Below, one piece after another: positions 1 to 6,700 of a DNA stretch of 10,297 bases. A program made the translations under genes and the position numbers. Position 1 is the stretch's first letter. The number at the start of each line of letters is the position of its first letter. Below the pieces are notes generated by a model. The model made no database searches. It had not been told where the DNA came from and was given only the letters and a program-made list of their open reading frames with translations. This DNA is from an uncultured Neisseria sp. (GTDB taxonomy: Bacteria; Pseudomonadota; Gammaproteobacteria; Burkholderiales; Neisseriaceae): assembly GCA_937919795.1 (NCBI GenBank), contig CALFOA010000162.1, positions 1 through 10,297 on the forward strand. The letters are read 5' to 3'.

Positions 1-53
1 GTATCGGTCTCCAAAACCGAGGGTTGGGGGTTCGAGACCCTCCTGGCCTGCCA
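1..53 (+). tRNA. trpT: tRNA-Trp (CCA anticodon), 3' part, truncated at window start
   Basis: This is the 3' two thirds of a tryptophan tRNA. The anticodon stem TCGGT/ACCGA (4-8 and 16-20) closes the 7-nt loop CTCCAAA at 9-15, with anticodon CCA at 11-13. The T arm is GGGGG-TTCGAGA-CCCTC (26-42) with one G-U pair. It is followed by the 3' acceptor strand CTGGCCT (43-49), discriminator G50 and an encoded CCA (51-53). The acceptor 5' half, the D arm and most of the D loop lie outside the window. A tRNA-Trp gene just upstream of secE-nusG is the usual arrangement in Neisseria and many proteobacteria, normally following a tuf gene. The gene symbol is by analogy; the identity is firm. Confidence 0.96.
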
Positions 54-60
54 AACAAAG

Positions 61-92
61 AAAACTAACCGGCCTAATGCCGGTTAGTTTTT
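61..92 (+). terminator. Intrinsic terminator after tRNA-Trp
   Basis: A perfect 13-bp stem (AAAACTAACCGGC at 61-73, GCCGGTTAGTTTT at 79-91) closes a 5-nt loop CTAAT. The 3' side ends in five T residues (88-92). The A run on the 5' side makes it potentially bidirectional. It lies 8 nt after the tRNA CCA end and 20 nt before secE. No separate promoter for secE is obvious in the 59-nt gap, so secE-nusG is probably transcribed at least partly by read-through. Confidence 0.88.
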
Positions 93-112
93 ATCATTTA
101 TCTGGATAAATA

Positions 113-559
113 ATGACAAAACAAATACCGCCAGAGCAATCATTGGAAAGTAAGGCTGTGATTGCTGTGGATGAAGGCAAATACCAGCCTACTCAGAAGC
201 CGAAAACTTCCCCTGTTGACTGGTTCAAGCTGTTGCTGGCTGCCGTATTGGTGGGCGGCGGTGTTTGGGCGTATAGTCAGCTGAATAGTCAGCCTTTTTA
301 TATCAGGGCACTCCTGCTGGCTGGCGGTATTGTTGCTGCTTTGCTGCTGGTTTTTTTCTGGTCTAATCCTGGGCGGCGTTTGTTGCGCTATGTCGGAGAC
401 TCTTGGAAAGAGTTTAAGAAAGTTGTCTGGCTGCCGCGAAGCGAATCCTTATCCATGTCGGTTAAGGTGGTGATTTTCGTGCTCATTTTGGCCATTTTTA
501 TTTATGGTGTAGACAGCTTGATTTCTTTAATTTTTAATACGTTTTTGGTAAGAGGCTGA
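113..559 (+). CDS. secE: Preprotein translocase subunit SecE
   Basis: SecE is the essential small subunit of the SecYEG channel in the inner membrane; it clamps SecY and is needed for Sec-dependent export. The 148-residue product has a charged cytosolic N-terminus (about 1-35) and hydrophobic segments at about 39-56, 64-83 and 117-140. The family signature lies before the last one: a basic amphipathic stretch about 88-112 containing [14 protein letters not shown], then the conserved third membrane helix with a Gly-Val-Asp motif (132-134). Three segments match the E. coli-type SecE (127 aa) rather than the single-helix form found in many bacteria; the extra length is mostly in the N-terminus. 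The ATG at 113 is preceded by a weak GGA (104-106). It sits 1 nt before nusG, whose ribosome binding site lies inside the secE 3' end, so the two are probably translationally coupled. Confidence 0.95.
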   Translation: MTKQIPPEQSLESKAVIAVDEGKYQPTQKPKTSPVDWFKLLLAAVLVGGGVWAYSQLNSQPFYIRALLLAGGIVAALLLVFFWSNPGRRLLRYVGDSWKEFKKVVWLPRSESLSMSVKVVIFVLILAIFIYGVDSLISLIFNTFLVRG

Positions 560-560
560 T

Positions 561-1100
561 ATGACAAAGCGTTGGTATGTGGTTCAGGCCTATTCCGGGT
601 TTGAAAAAAATGTTCAAAAAACATTGAAAGAGCGTATTGTTCGTGACGAAATGGGTGATTATTTCGGACAAATTTTGGTGCCGGTAGAGGAAGTGGTTGA
701 CATTAAAAACGGTCGTAAAACGGTGAGTGAGCGTAAGTTCTATCCCGGTTATGTGCTGGTTGAAATGGAAATGACCGATGAGTCTTGGCACTTGGTGAAA
801 AGCACGCCGCGAGTATCCGGTTTTATCGGTGGAACCGCAAACCGTCCTTTGCCAATCTCGCAACGCGAAGTGGATGCGATTATGGCACAAGTTAATGGTG
901 CGGGTACTGAGAAAAAGCCGAAACCACGTGTTGAGTTTGAAGTGGGTCAGCAAGTACGTGTGAATGAAGGGCCGTTTGCGGACTTCAATGGTGTAGTAGA
1001 GGCGGTGGATTACGAGCGAAATAAACTGCGCGTTTCTGTGCAGATATTTGGCAGAGAAACACCAGTTGAGCTAGATTTCTCCCAAGTGGAAAAGTTGTAA
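561..1100 (+). CDS. nusG: Transcription termination/antitermination factor NusG
   Basis: NusG binds the RNA polymerase clamp through its N-terminal NGN domain, suppresses pausing, and links polymerase to Rho or to ribosomal protein S10 through its C-terminal KOW domain. The 179-residue protein has the usual length (E. coli 181). The NGN domain spans about 4-115, opening with [11 protein letters not shown] and containing [10 protein letters not shown] (60-69). After a short Lys/Pro linker (118-123) the KOW domain runs from about 125 to the end and includes [16 protein letters not shown] (132-147). The ATG at 561 follows AGAGG (551-555), which lies in the end of secE. Transcription appears to end just downstream at the hairpin at 1104-1143. 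There is nothing unusual in the sequence. Confidence 0.98.
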   Translation: MTKRWYVVQAYSGFEKNVQKTLKERIVRDEMGDYFGQILVPVEEVVDIKNGRKTVSERKFYPGYVLVEMEMTDESWHLVKSTPRVSGFIGGTANRPLPISQREVDAIMAQVNGAGTEKKPKPRVEFEVGQQVRVNEGPFADFNGVVEAVDYERNKLRVSVQIFGRETPVELDFSQVEKL

Positions 1101-1103
1101 GCC

Positions 1104-1143
1104 AAAATATCTGCCACAGTATTTCTGATGGCAGATATTTTTT
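1104..1143 (+). terminator. Intrinsic terminator after nusG
   Basis: A perfect 13-bp stem (AAAATATCTGCCA at 1104-1116, TGGCAGATATTTT at 1129-1141) has a 12-nt loop in which CAG (1117-1119) and CTG (1125-1127) can add three pairs. The 3' arm runs into six T residues (1138-1143). It starts 3 nt after the nusG stop codon and lies 24 nt before the rplK promoter -35 box, so it separates secE-nusG from the ribosomal protein operon. Confidence 0.92.
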
Positions 1144-1166
1144 ATAGGGAAATAAAGGTTTATCCC

Positions 1167-1195
1167 TTGAAATAAGTTTTCAGAAAATATATAAT
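1167..1195 (+). promoter_or_regulatory. Sigma-70-type promoter for rplKA(JL-rpoBC)
   Basis: TTGAAA (-35, 1167-1172) and TATAAT (-10, 1190-1195) are separated by exactly 17 nt: a perfect -10 and a 5/6 -35. Transcription should start near 1202, giving a leader of roughly 57 nt before the rplK start. The position corresponds to the E. coli PL11 promoter. An imperfect dyad (AGGGA at 1146-1150, TCCCT at 1163-1167) touches the -35 box. Confidence 0.85.
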
Positions 1196-1213
1196 TAAAA
1201 ACTTGACTTTCTG

Positions 1214-1240
1214 GGGAGCAGATTTTTCTGCGTTATACCC
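1214..1240 (+). promoter_or_regulatory. Candidate L1-binding autoregulatory stem-loop in the rplK leader
   Basis: The leader can fold into GCAGA/TCTGC (1218-1222 and 1227-1231) with a TTTT loop, above an asymmetric internal loop (one A at 1217 opposite GTTATA at 1232-1237) and a lower GGG/CCC helix (1214-1216 and 1238-1240). In E. coli and other bacteria free L1 represses rplKA by binding a helix with an asymmetric internal loop in this leader that mimics its 23S rRNA site. Position and general shape fit. The conserved bases of the L1 site are not clearly visible, so the assignment is inferred from position and fold only. Confidence 0.4.
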
Positions 1241-1258
1241 GTTTATTAGGAGCTAATT

Positions 1259-1690
1259 GTGGCAAAGAAAATTATCGGCTATATCAAGCTGCAGATTCCT
1301 GCAGGTAAAGCCAATCCCTCTCCGCCTGTCGGCCCGGCTTTGGGTCAGCGCGGTTTGAATATTATGGAATTTTGTAAAGCGTTTAACGCTGCAACTCAGG
1401 GTGTGGAGCCTGGTTTGCCGATTCCGGTGGTAATTACTGCATTTGCAGACAAATCATTCACTTTTGTGATGAAAACCCCGCCTGCAACCATTCTGCTGAA
1501 AAAAGCAGCCGGCTTGCAAAAAGGCAGCTCTAATCCGCTGACTAATAAAGTGGGTACTGTTACCCGTGCTCAATTGGAAGAAATTGCCAAAACCAAAGAG
1601 CCTGATTTGACTGCTGCCGATTTGGATGCGGCTGTGCGTACTATCGCCGGTTCTGCTCGCTCCATGGGCTTGGAAGTGGAGGGTGTATAA
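1259..1690 (+). CDS. rplK: 50S ribosomal protein L11
   Basis: L11 binds the GTPase-associated region of 23S rRNA at the base of the L12 stalk, contacts elongation factors, and is part of the thiostrepton site and of RelA-dependent stringent signalling. The 143-residue product has the normal length. The N-terminal domain (about 1-70) contains the [17 protein letters not shown] segment (13-29) with the prolines associated with thiostrepton sensitivity. The C-terminal rRNA-binding domain (about 75-141) contains [13 protein letters not shown] and the [12 protein letters not shown] end. The start is GTG at 1259, giving the canonical [11 protein letters not shown]-terminus, with AGGAG at 1248-1252 six bases upstream. 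Its TAA shares one base with the rplA ATG (TAATG), and the rplA ribosome binding site lies inside rplK, so L11 and L1 are probably translationally coupled. Confidence 0.98.
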   Translation: MAKKIIGYIKLQIPAGKANPSPPVGPALGQRGLNIMEFCKAFNAATQGVEPGLPIPVVITAFADKSFTFVMKTPPATILLKKAAGLQKGSSNPLTNKVGTVTRAQLEEIAKTKEPDLTAADLDAAVRTIAGSARSMGLEVEGV

Positions 1691-2385
1691 TGGCTAAAGT
1701 ATCTAAACGCTTGAAAGCTTTACGCGCTTCTGTTGAAGCCAATAAATTGTATGCCATTGATGAAGCCATTTCTTTGGTAAAAGGTGCTGCCACTGCTAAG
1801 TTTGATGAATCGGTAGACGTTTCATTTAATCTGGGTGTGGATCCGCGTAAATCTGACCAAGTTATCCGTGGTTCTGTGGTGTTGCCTAAAGGTACAGGTA
1901 AAACCACTCGTGTGGCTGTGTTCACTCAAGGTGCGAATGCTGAGGCGGCTAAAGCTGCCGGTGCCGATATTGTCGGCTTCGAAGATTTGGCTGAAGAAGT
2001 GAAAAAAGGCAATCTGAATTTTGATGTAGTGATTGCTTCTCCTGATGCAATGCGTATCGTGGGTCAGTTGGGTACCATTTTGGGCCCGCGCGGTTTGATG
2101 CCGAACCCGAAAGTCGGCACGGTAACGCCGAATGTGGCTGAAGCGGTTAAAAACGCTAAAGCCGGTCAAGTTCAATACCGCACCGACAAGGCTGGTATCG
2201 TTCACGCTACTATCGGCCGTGCTTCTTTCGCTGAAGCGGATCTGAAAGAGAACTTTGATGCTCTGTTGGATGCACTGATTAAAGCAAAACCGGCTGCCGC
2301 TAAAGGCCAGTATCTGAAAAAAGTTGCCGTTTCCAGCACTATGGGTCTGGGCGTGCGCGTAGATACTGCCAGCGTAAACAGCTGA
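1690..2385 (+). CDS. rplA: 50S ribosomal protein L1
   Basis: L1 forms the mobile L1 stalk on 23S rRNA, moves deacylated tRNA out of the E site, and in many bacteria represses its own rplKA mRNA. The 231-residue product matches the usual length. Domain I is built from the N-terminus (about 1-66) and the C-terminal part (about 160-231); domain II lies between. The family signature [19 protein letters not shown] is at 127-145. The ATG at 1690 overlaps the rplK stop by one base and is preceded by GGAGGG (1678-1683). No alterations are seen. An imperfect inverted pair of DNA uptake sequences begins 7 nt after the stop codon. Confidence 0.98.
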   Translation: MAKVSKRLKALRASVEANKLYAIDEAISLVKGAATAKFDESVDVSFNLGVDPRKSDQVIRGSVVLPKGTGKTTRVAVFTQGANAEAAKAAGADIVGFEDLAEEVKKGNLNFDVVIASPDAMRIVGQLGTILGPRGLMPNPKVGTVTPNVAEAVKNAKAGQVQYRTDKAGIVHATIGRASFAEADLKENFDALLDALIKAKPAAAKGQYLKKVAVSSTMGLGVRVDTASVNS

Positions 2386-2391
2386 TGAATC

Positions 2392-2428
2392 TTTCAGGCA
2401 GGCATTGTGGTTAAATGCCTGTCTGAAA
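2392..2428 (+). repeat. Imperfect inverted DUS pair (hairpin) after rplA
   Basis: TTTCAGGCAGGCATT (2392-2406) and AATGCCTGTCTGAAA (2414-2428) form a 15-bp stem with a 7-nt loop. The right arm carries a perfect TGCCTGTCTGAA uptake sequence at 2416-2427. The left arm has one substitution (G2398 for A), which still gives a G-U pair in RNA. The stem is followed by AAAAATGGG rather than a T run, so strong intrinsic termination in the + direction is not expected. Confidence 0.85.
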
Positions 2429-2450
2429 AATGGGCTACTTAAAATATAAA
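2423..2450 (+). promoter_or_regulatory. Candidate rplJ (PL10-like) promoter overlapping the DUS
   Basis: CTGAAA (2423-2428; 4/6 match to TTGACA) and TATAAA (2445-2450; 5/6 match to TATAAT) are 16 nt apart. The -35 box would come from the last bases of the uptake sequence. Transcription would start around 2457, just before the structured L10 leader. E. coli has a separate promoter, PL10, in the same place. The -35 match is weak and the -10 lies within a 9-bp hairpin repeat (2435-2459), so this is only a candidate. Confidence 0.4.
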
Positions 2451-2616
2451 TTTAAGTAGATGTCCAAGACCGTAGGGATCGCAAGATTTAATCGTAATAG
2501 CCCTACGCAGACGGTAGTCCTGAAAACTGCGAGCCTGGCTTGCAAAATGTCTTTTGGGTTGCCGCGCTGGTGGAATATTGCAAAATATTCTGATGATAAA
2601 CAGTGGGAGGTAGACC
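2435..2616 (+). promoter_or_regulatory. L10-type ribosomal leader upstream of rplJ
   Basis: The 182 nt before rplJ contain no gene but several helices: CTACTTAAA/TTTAAGTAG (2435-2443 and 2451-2459); CGTAGGG/CCCTACG (2471-2477 and 2501-2507), with GAC (2468-2470) able to pair with GTC (2517-2519) across an internal loop; TGCGAGC/GCTTGCA (2528-2534 and 2538-2544); and GAATATT/AATATTC around a GCAA tetraloop (2573-2590), 14 nt before the rplJ ribosome binding site. In many bacteria the L10-L12 complex binds such a leader and represses rplJL translation. The CGTAGGG helix with its asymmetric flanking loop is the likely binding core. Identification rests on position and fold, not on a covariance search. 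Confidence 0.7.
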
Positions 2617-2619
2617 TTG
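2605..2619 (+). promoter_or_regulatory. rplJ ribosome binding site and TTG start
   Basis: GGGAGG at 2605-2610 lies six bases before TTG at 2617-2619. This strong site selects the TTG, which gives MSLNIETKK, the N-terminus known for Neisseria L10. No ATG in this frame fits: the next in-frame ATG (2689) would remove 24 residues of conserved sequence. Confidence 0.85.
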
Positions 2620-3117
2620 AGTCTCAATATTGAAACCAAGAAAGCAGCCGTAGCTGAGATTGGCAATGCTATTGCCGGTGCTCAAACTATGGTGATTGCT
2701 GAATATCGCGGTATCGGTGTTGCCAGCATGACTGAACTTCGCGCCAATGCTCGTAAAGAAAATGTGTATCTGCACGTTTTGAAAAACACTTTGGCTCGTC
2801 GTGCGGTTGAAGGAACTTCTTTCGCCGGTTTGGCGGATCAAATGGTTGGTCCGTTGGTGTATGCCGTGTCGGAAGATCCTGTTGCTGCTGCAAAAGTACT
2901 GCATCAATTCGCGAAAAAAGATGACAAAATCGTAATCAAAGCCGGTGCTTATAACGGTGATGTGCTGAATGCGGCTCAAGTGGCTGAGTTGGCATCTATC
3001 CCGAGCCGCGAAGAGCTGTTGTCCAAACTGCTGTTCGTTATGCAAGCGCCTGTTTCTGGCTTTGCTCGTGCTTTGGCGGCTTTGGCCGAGAAAAAAGCCG
3101 GCGAAGAAGCTGCATAA
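2617..3117 (+). CDS. rplJ: 50S ribosomal protein L10
   Basis: L10 anchors the L7/L12 dimers to 23S rRNA near L11, and the L10-L12 complex represses translation of its own mRNA. The 166-residue product is the usual length. The N-terminal rRNA-binding domain (about 1-130) includes the conserved EYRGI (29-33) and [14 protein letters not shown] (54-67). The C-terminal helix (about 131-166, starting [10 protein letters not shown] and ending in Ala/Glu/Lys) is the L12 dimer docking site. It starts with TTG, unusual for such a highly expressed gene but supported by the ribosome binding site. It is followed by rplL after 61 nt, the classic rplJL pairing. Confidence 0.98.
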   Translation: MSLNIETKKAAVAEIGNAIAGAQTMVIAEYRGIGVASMTELRANARKENVYLHVLKNTLARRAVEGTSFAGLADQMVGPLVYAVSEDPVAAAKVLHQFAKKDDKIVIKAGAYNGDVLNAAQVAELASIPSREELLSKLLFVMQAPVSGFARALAALAEKKAGEEAA

Positions 3118-3178
3118 GCCAAACGATTTTGATTTAACTGAATTTATTTTTTAATACAATATTTGGAGTTTAAATAGC

Positions 3179-3550
3179 ATGGCTATTAATAAAGAAGACA
3201 TTTTGGAAGCCGTTGGTTCTTTGACCGTAATGGAACTGAACGATCTGGTTAAAGCTTTTGAAGAAAAATTTGGCGTTTCTGCCGCTGCTGTTGCTGTTGC
3301 TGGCCCTGCCGGTGCCGGTGCTGCCGCTGCTGAAGAGAAAACTGAATTTGACGTGGTTCTGGCTTCTGCCGGCGACCAAAAAGTTGGCGTGATCAAAGTG
3401 GTACGTGCCATCACTGGTCTGGGTCTGAAAGAAGCTAAAGACATGGTTGACGGCGCGCCTAAAACTGTTAAAGAAGGCGTGTCTCAAGCTGAAGCTGACG
3501 ACATCAAAAAACAACTGGAAGAAGCCGGCGCCAAAGTCGAAATTAAATAA
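3179..3550 (+). CDS. rplL: 50S ribosomal protein L7/L12
   Basis: L7/L12 is the multi-copy stalk protein that recruits and activates translational GTPases (EF-Tu, EF-G, IF2, RF3). The 123-residue product is typical. The N-terminal dimerisation and L10-binding domain covers about 1-32. A flexible Ala/Gly-rich hinge (about 34-52) follows. The C-terminal factor-binding domain (about 54-123) contains [19 protein letters not shown] (69-87) and the closing GAKVEIK. The ATG at 3179 has GGAG (3165-3168) ten bases upstream. The protein is made in several copies per ribosome, and the hairpin downstream (3565-3591) fits the known need to express rplL well above rpoBC. Confidence 0.98.
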   Translation: MAINKEDILEAVGSLTVMELNDLVKAFEEKFGVSAAAVAVAGPAGAGAAAAEEKTEFDVVLASAGDQKVGVIKVVRAITGLGLKEAKDMVDGAPKTVKEGVSQAEADDIKKQLEEAGAKVEIK

Positions 3551-3564
3551 GCTTTTTTTCCTGC

Positions 3565-3595
3565 AAGGCTGGCAGTTTTACTGCCAGCCTTATTT
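3565..3595 (+). terminator. Attenuator-like hairpin between rplL and rpoB
   Basis: A perfect 12-bp GC-containing stem AAGGCTGGCAGT (3565-3576)/ACTGCCAGCCTT (3580-3591) with a 3-nt loop starts 14 nt after the rplL stop codon. It is followed by ATTTCG, an interrupted T tract, so termination would probably be partial. In E. coli a partial terminator at this point reduces transcription into rpoBC several-fold; the same role is inferred here. Confidence 0.75.
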
Positions 3596-3617
3596 CGCTT
3601 ATGTTTTACTGAATTTT

Positions 3618-3677
3618 ATAAATTTTCATATATTTACCTTGTTTGAGTAGTTTTGATGTAAATATATGAAAATTTAT
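3618..3677. repeat. Perfect 20-bp AT-rich inverted repeat between rplL and rpoB
   Basis: ATAAATTTTCATATATTTAC (3618-3637) is exactly inverted as GTAAATATATGAAAATTTAT (3658-3677), with a 20-nt spacer. Each arm is about 85 percent A+T. It is not a Correia element: the TATAG-type ends are missing. In RNA it would form a long duplex after the rplL attenuator and before rpoB, the region where E. coli has an RNase III processing hairpin. A similar role, or a protein-binding or mobile-element remnant, is possible, but the function is unknown. Confidence 0.8.
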
Positions 3678-3702
3678 CTATCTCTTTTGGTTTTACAGCG
3701 TA

Positions 3703-3714
3703 TGCCTGTCTGAA
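3703..3714 (+). repeat. DNA uptake sequence (DUS), single copy upstream of rpoB
   Basis: This is a perfect TGCCTGTCTGAA, 45 nt before the rpoB start. Its 17-nt context TATGCCTGTCTGAAAGA (3701-3717) is identical to that at 7969-7985. DUS motifs are recognised by the minor pilin ComP during natural transformation in Neisseriaceae. Confidence 0.85.
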
Positions 3715-3745
3715 AGAGCGCATCTTTGAATTGTTCTCATCCTCT

Positions 3746-3761
3746 GGAGTTTTCCGCAATG
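3746..3761 (+). promoter_or_regulatory. rpoB ribosome binding site and ATG start
   Basis: GGAG at 3746-3749 lies nine bases before ATG 3759-3761, which gives [18 protein letters not shown], the normal Neisseria RpoB N-terminus. The open frame extends upstream to a TTG at 3726, but that would add 11 residues with no homology, and the GGAG would then fall inside the gene. The ATG at 3759 is therefore chosen. Confidence 0.92.
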
Positions 3762-6700
3762 AGTTATTCTTTTACCGAGAAAAAGCGTATCCGCAAAAGC
3801 TTTGCGAAACGGAAGAATGTACTGGAAGTACCGTTTCTGCTTGCCACCCAACTGGATTCTTACGCTAAGTTCCTGCAACAGCAAAAGCCGTTTGACGGTC
3901 GTGATGACGAAGGTCTACAGGCTGCGTTCAGCTCGATTTTCCCGATTGTCAGCCATAATGGTTATGCCCGTTTGGAGTTCGTTCATTACACTTTGGGTGA
4001 ACCGCTGTTTGATATCCCTGAATGCCAACTGCGTGGTATTACTTATGCCGCCCCTTTGCGTGCGCGCATCCGCTTGGTGATTTTGGATAAAGAGTCTTCC
4101 AAGCCGACCATTAAAGAAGTGCGTGAAAACGAAGTGTACATGGGTGAAATCCCGTTGATGACACCGAGCGGCTCTTTTGTAATTAACGGTACCGAACGTG
4201 TGATCGTTTCCCAGTTGCACCGTTCTCCGGGTGTGTTCTTTGAACATGATCGCGGTAAAACCCACTCTTCAGGCAAGCTGCTGTTCTCCGCCCGCATCAT
4301 TCCCTACCGCGGTTCTTGGTTGGATTTTGAGTTTGATCCGAAAGATTTGCTGTATTTCCGTATCGACCGCCGCCGTAAAATGCCGGTAACCATTTTGCTG
4401 AAAGCTTTGGGCTACAACGACGAACGGATTCTGGAAACCTTTTACGACAAAGAAAACTTCTATCTGTCGAAAGAAGGTGTGGAAACTGATCTGATTGCTG
4501 CACGCCTGAAAGGCGAAACCGCACGTTTGGATTTGGTGGATAAAGCCGGCAATGTGCTGGTGGCAGCCGGTAAACGCATTACCGCTAAAAACATTCGCGA
4601 CATCGAAAAAGCCGGCCTGAAGCGTTATAACGTGGATGCCGATTCGCTGATTGGCAAAGTGTTGGCCAAAGACGTGATTGCGCCGGATACCGGTGAGGTG
4701 TTGGCCGCGGCTAATGACGAGATTACCGAAGAGTTGCTGGCTCAGTTGGATATTCAAGGTATTAAAGAAATCCAAACCTTGTACATCAATGAGCTGGATC
4801 AGGGTGGTTATATTTCCGCCACTCTGCGTACCGACGAAACCGCAGACCAACAAGCTGCACGTGTAGCGATTTACCGCATGATGCGCCCGGGCGAACCACC
4901 TACCGAAGAAGCGGTAGAAATGTTGTTCAACCGCTTATTCTTCAGCGACGATAGCTACGATTTGTCACGCGTCGGCCGCATGAAATTCAACACCCGTACT
5001 TATGAACAAAAACTGAGCGAAGGCCAGCAACAGTCTTGGTATGGTCGTTTGCTGAACGAAACCTTTGCCGGTGCGGCTGAAAAAGGCGGTTTTGTATTGA
5101 GTGTAGAAGACATCGTGGCTTCAATTGCTACTCTGGTAGAACTGCGTAACGGTCATGGCGAAGTGGACGATATCGACCACTTGGGTAACCGTCGTGTGCG
5201 TTCGGTGGGCGAGTTGGCGGAAAACCAATTCCGTTCAGGCTTGTCGCGTGTAGAGCGTGCGGTGAAAGAGCGTTTGAACCAAGCGGAATCTGAAAACCTG
5301 ATGCCGACTGATTTGATCAACGCCAAACCGGTTTCTGCTGCGATTAAAGAATTCTTTGGCTCCAGCCAATTGAGCCAGTTTATGGATCAGACCAATCCCC
5401 TGTCTGAAATCACCCATAAACGCCGCGTATCGGCCTTGGGCCCGGGCGGTTTGACCCGTGAGCGTGCCGGCTTTGAAGTGCGCGACGTACACCCGACCCA
5501 CTACGGTCGCGTGTGTCCGATTGAAACTCCTGAGGGTCCAAACATTGGTTTGATTAACTCGCTGTCGGTTTATGCGCGTACCAACGATTACGGTTTCCTG
5601 GAAACCCCGTACCGTCGCGTGGAAGACGGTAAAGTAACCGATCAAATCGATTACTTGTCGGCAATTGAAGAAGGCCGTTTCGTGATTGCGCAGGCCAATG
5701 CCGAGTTGGATGACAAAGGCAATTTGATCGACGAATTGGTAACCTGTCGCGAAAAAGGCGAGACCATCATGTCTACTCCCGATCGCGTACAGTACATGGA
5801 CGTGGCCACCGGTCAGGTGGTATCGGTAGCGGCTTCGTTGATTCCGTTCTTGGAACATGACGATGCCAACCGTGCTTTGATGGGTGCCAACATGCAACGT
5901 CAGGCGGTACCGTGTCTGCGTGCCGAGAAACCCTTGGTGGGTACCGGCATCGAGCGCCCGGTAGCGGTGGATTCGGCGACAGCCATTGTTGCCCGTCGCG
6001 GTGGTGTGGTTGAGTATGTCGATGCCAACCGTGTGGTGGTACGTGTACACGATGACGAAGCGGTTGCTGGTGAAGTGGGTGTGGACATCTACAATCTGGT
6101 GAAATTCACCCGTTCTAACCAATCCACCAACATCAACCAACGTCCGGCTGTGAAAGCGGGCGACGTGTTGCAGCGCGGTGATTTGGTAGCCGACGGCGCA
6201 TCTACCGACTTGGGCGAGTTGGCATTGGGTCAGAACATGACCATCGCCTTCATGCCGTGGAACGGTTATAACTACGAAGACTCGATTCTGATTTCCGAGC
6301 GCGTGGCTGCGGATGACCGCTATACCTCCATCCACATTGAAGAATTGAATGTGGTGGCGCGTGATACCAAGTTGGGCCCGGAAGAGATTACTCGCGATAT
6401 TCCCAATCTTTCCGAGCGTATGCAAAACCGTTTGGATGAATCCGGTATTGTGTATATCGGTGCGGAAGTGGAAGCCGGCGATGTGTTGGTGGGTAAAGTA
6501 ACACCCAAAGGCGAAACCCAACTGACTCCTGAAGAAAAACTGTTGCGTGCGATTTTCGGTGAAAAAGCGTCTGACGTGAAAGACACTTCGCTGCGTATGC
6601 CTACCGGCATGAGCGGTACTGTAATCGATGTTCAGGTGTTCACCCGCGAAGGTATACAGCGCGATAAACGTGCCCAATCCATTATTGATGCCGAGTTGAA

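Noticed and set aside
534..953. Antisense frame of 139 codons opposite nusG, and similar frames opposite rplA, rplJ, rplL and rpoC
   Set aside because: All fall within well-identified genes, have no plausible start context and show no family similarity.
1203..1238. Second rplK promoter, TTGACT (1203-1208) with TTATAC (1233-1238)
   Set aside because: The spacer is 24 nt, far from the usual 16-18, and a much better promoter lies just upstream.
3618..3677. The 20-bp inverted repeat as a Correia element or insertion sequence
   Set aside because: It lacks the Correia terminal TATAG motif and internal sequence, and there is no transposase or clear target duplication. It is kept as an unassigned repeat.
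3639..3680. Possible rpoB promoters such as TTGTTT with ATATAT, or TTGATG with TATCTA
   Set aside because: Both match the consensus poorly and lie in an AT-rich inverted repeat where such matches are expected by chance.
3726..3758. Upstream TTG start for rpoB adding 11 residues
   Set aside because: The GGAG at 3746-3749 serves the ATG at 3759, and the RpoB N-terminus from that ATG matches the family; the added residues do not.
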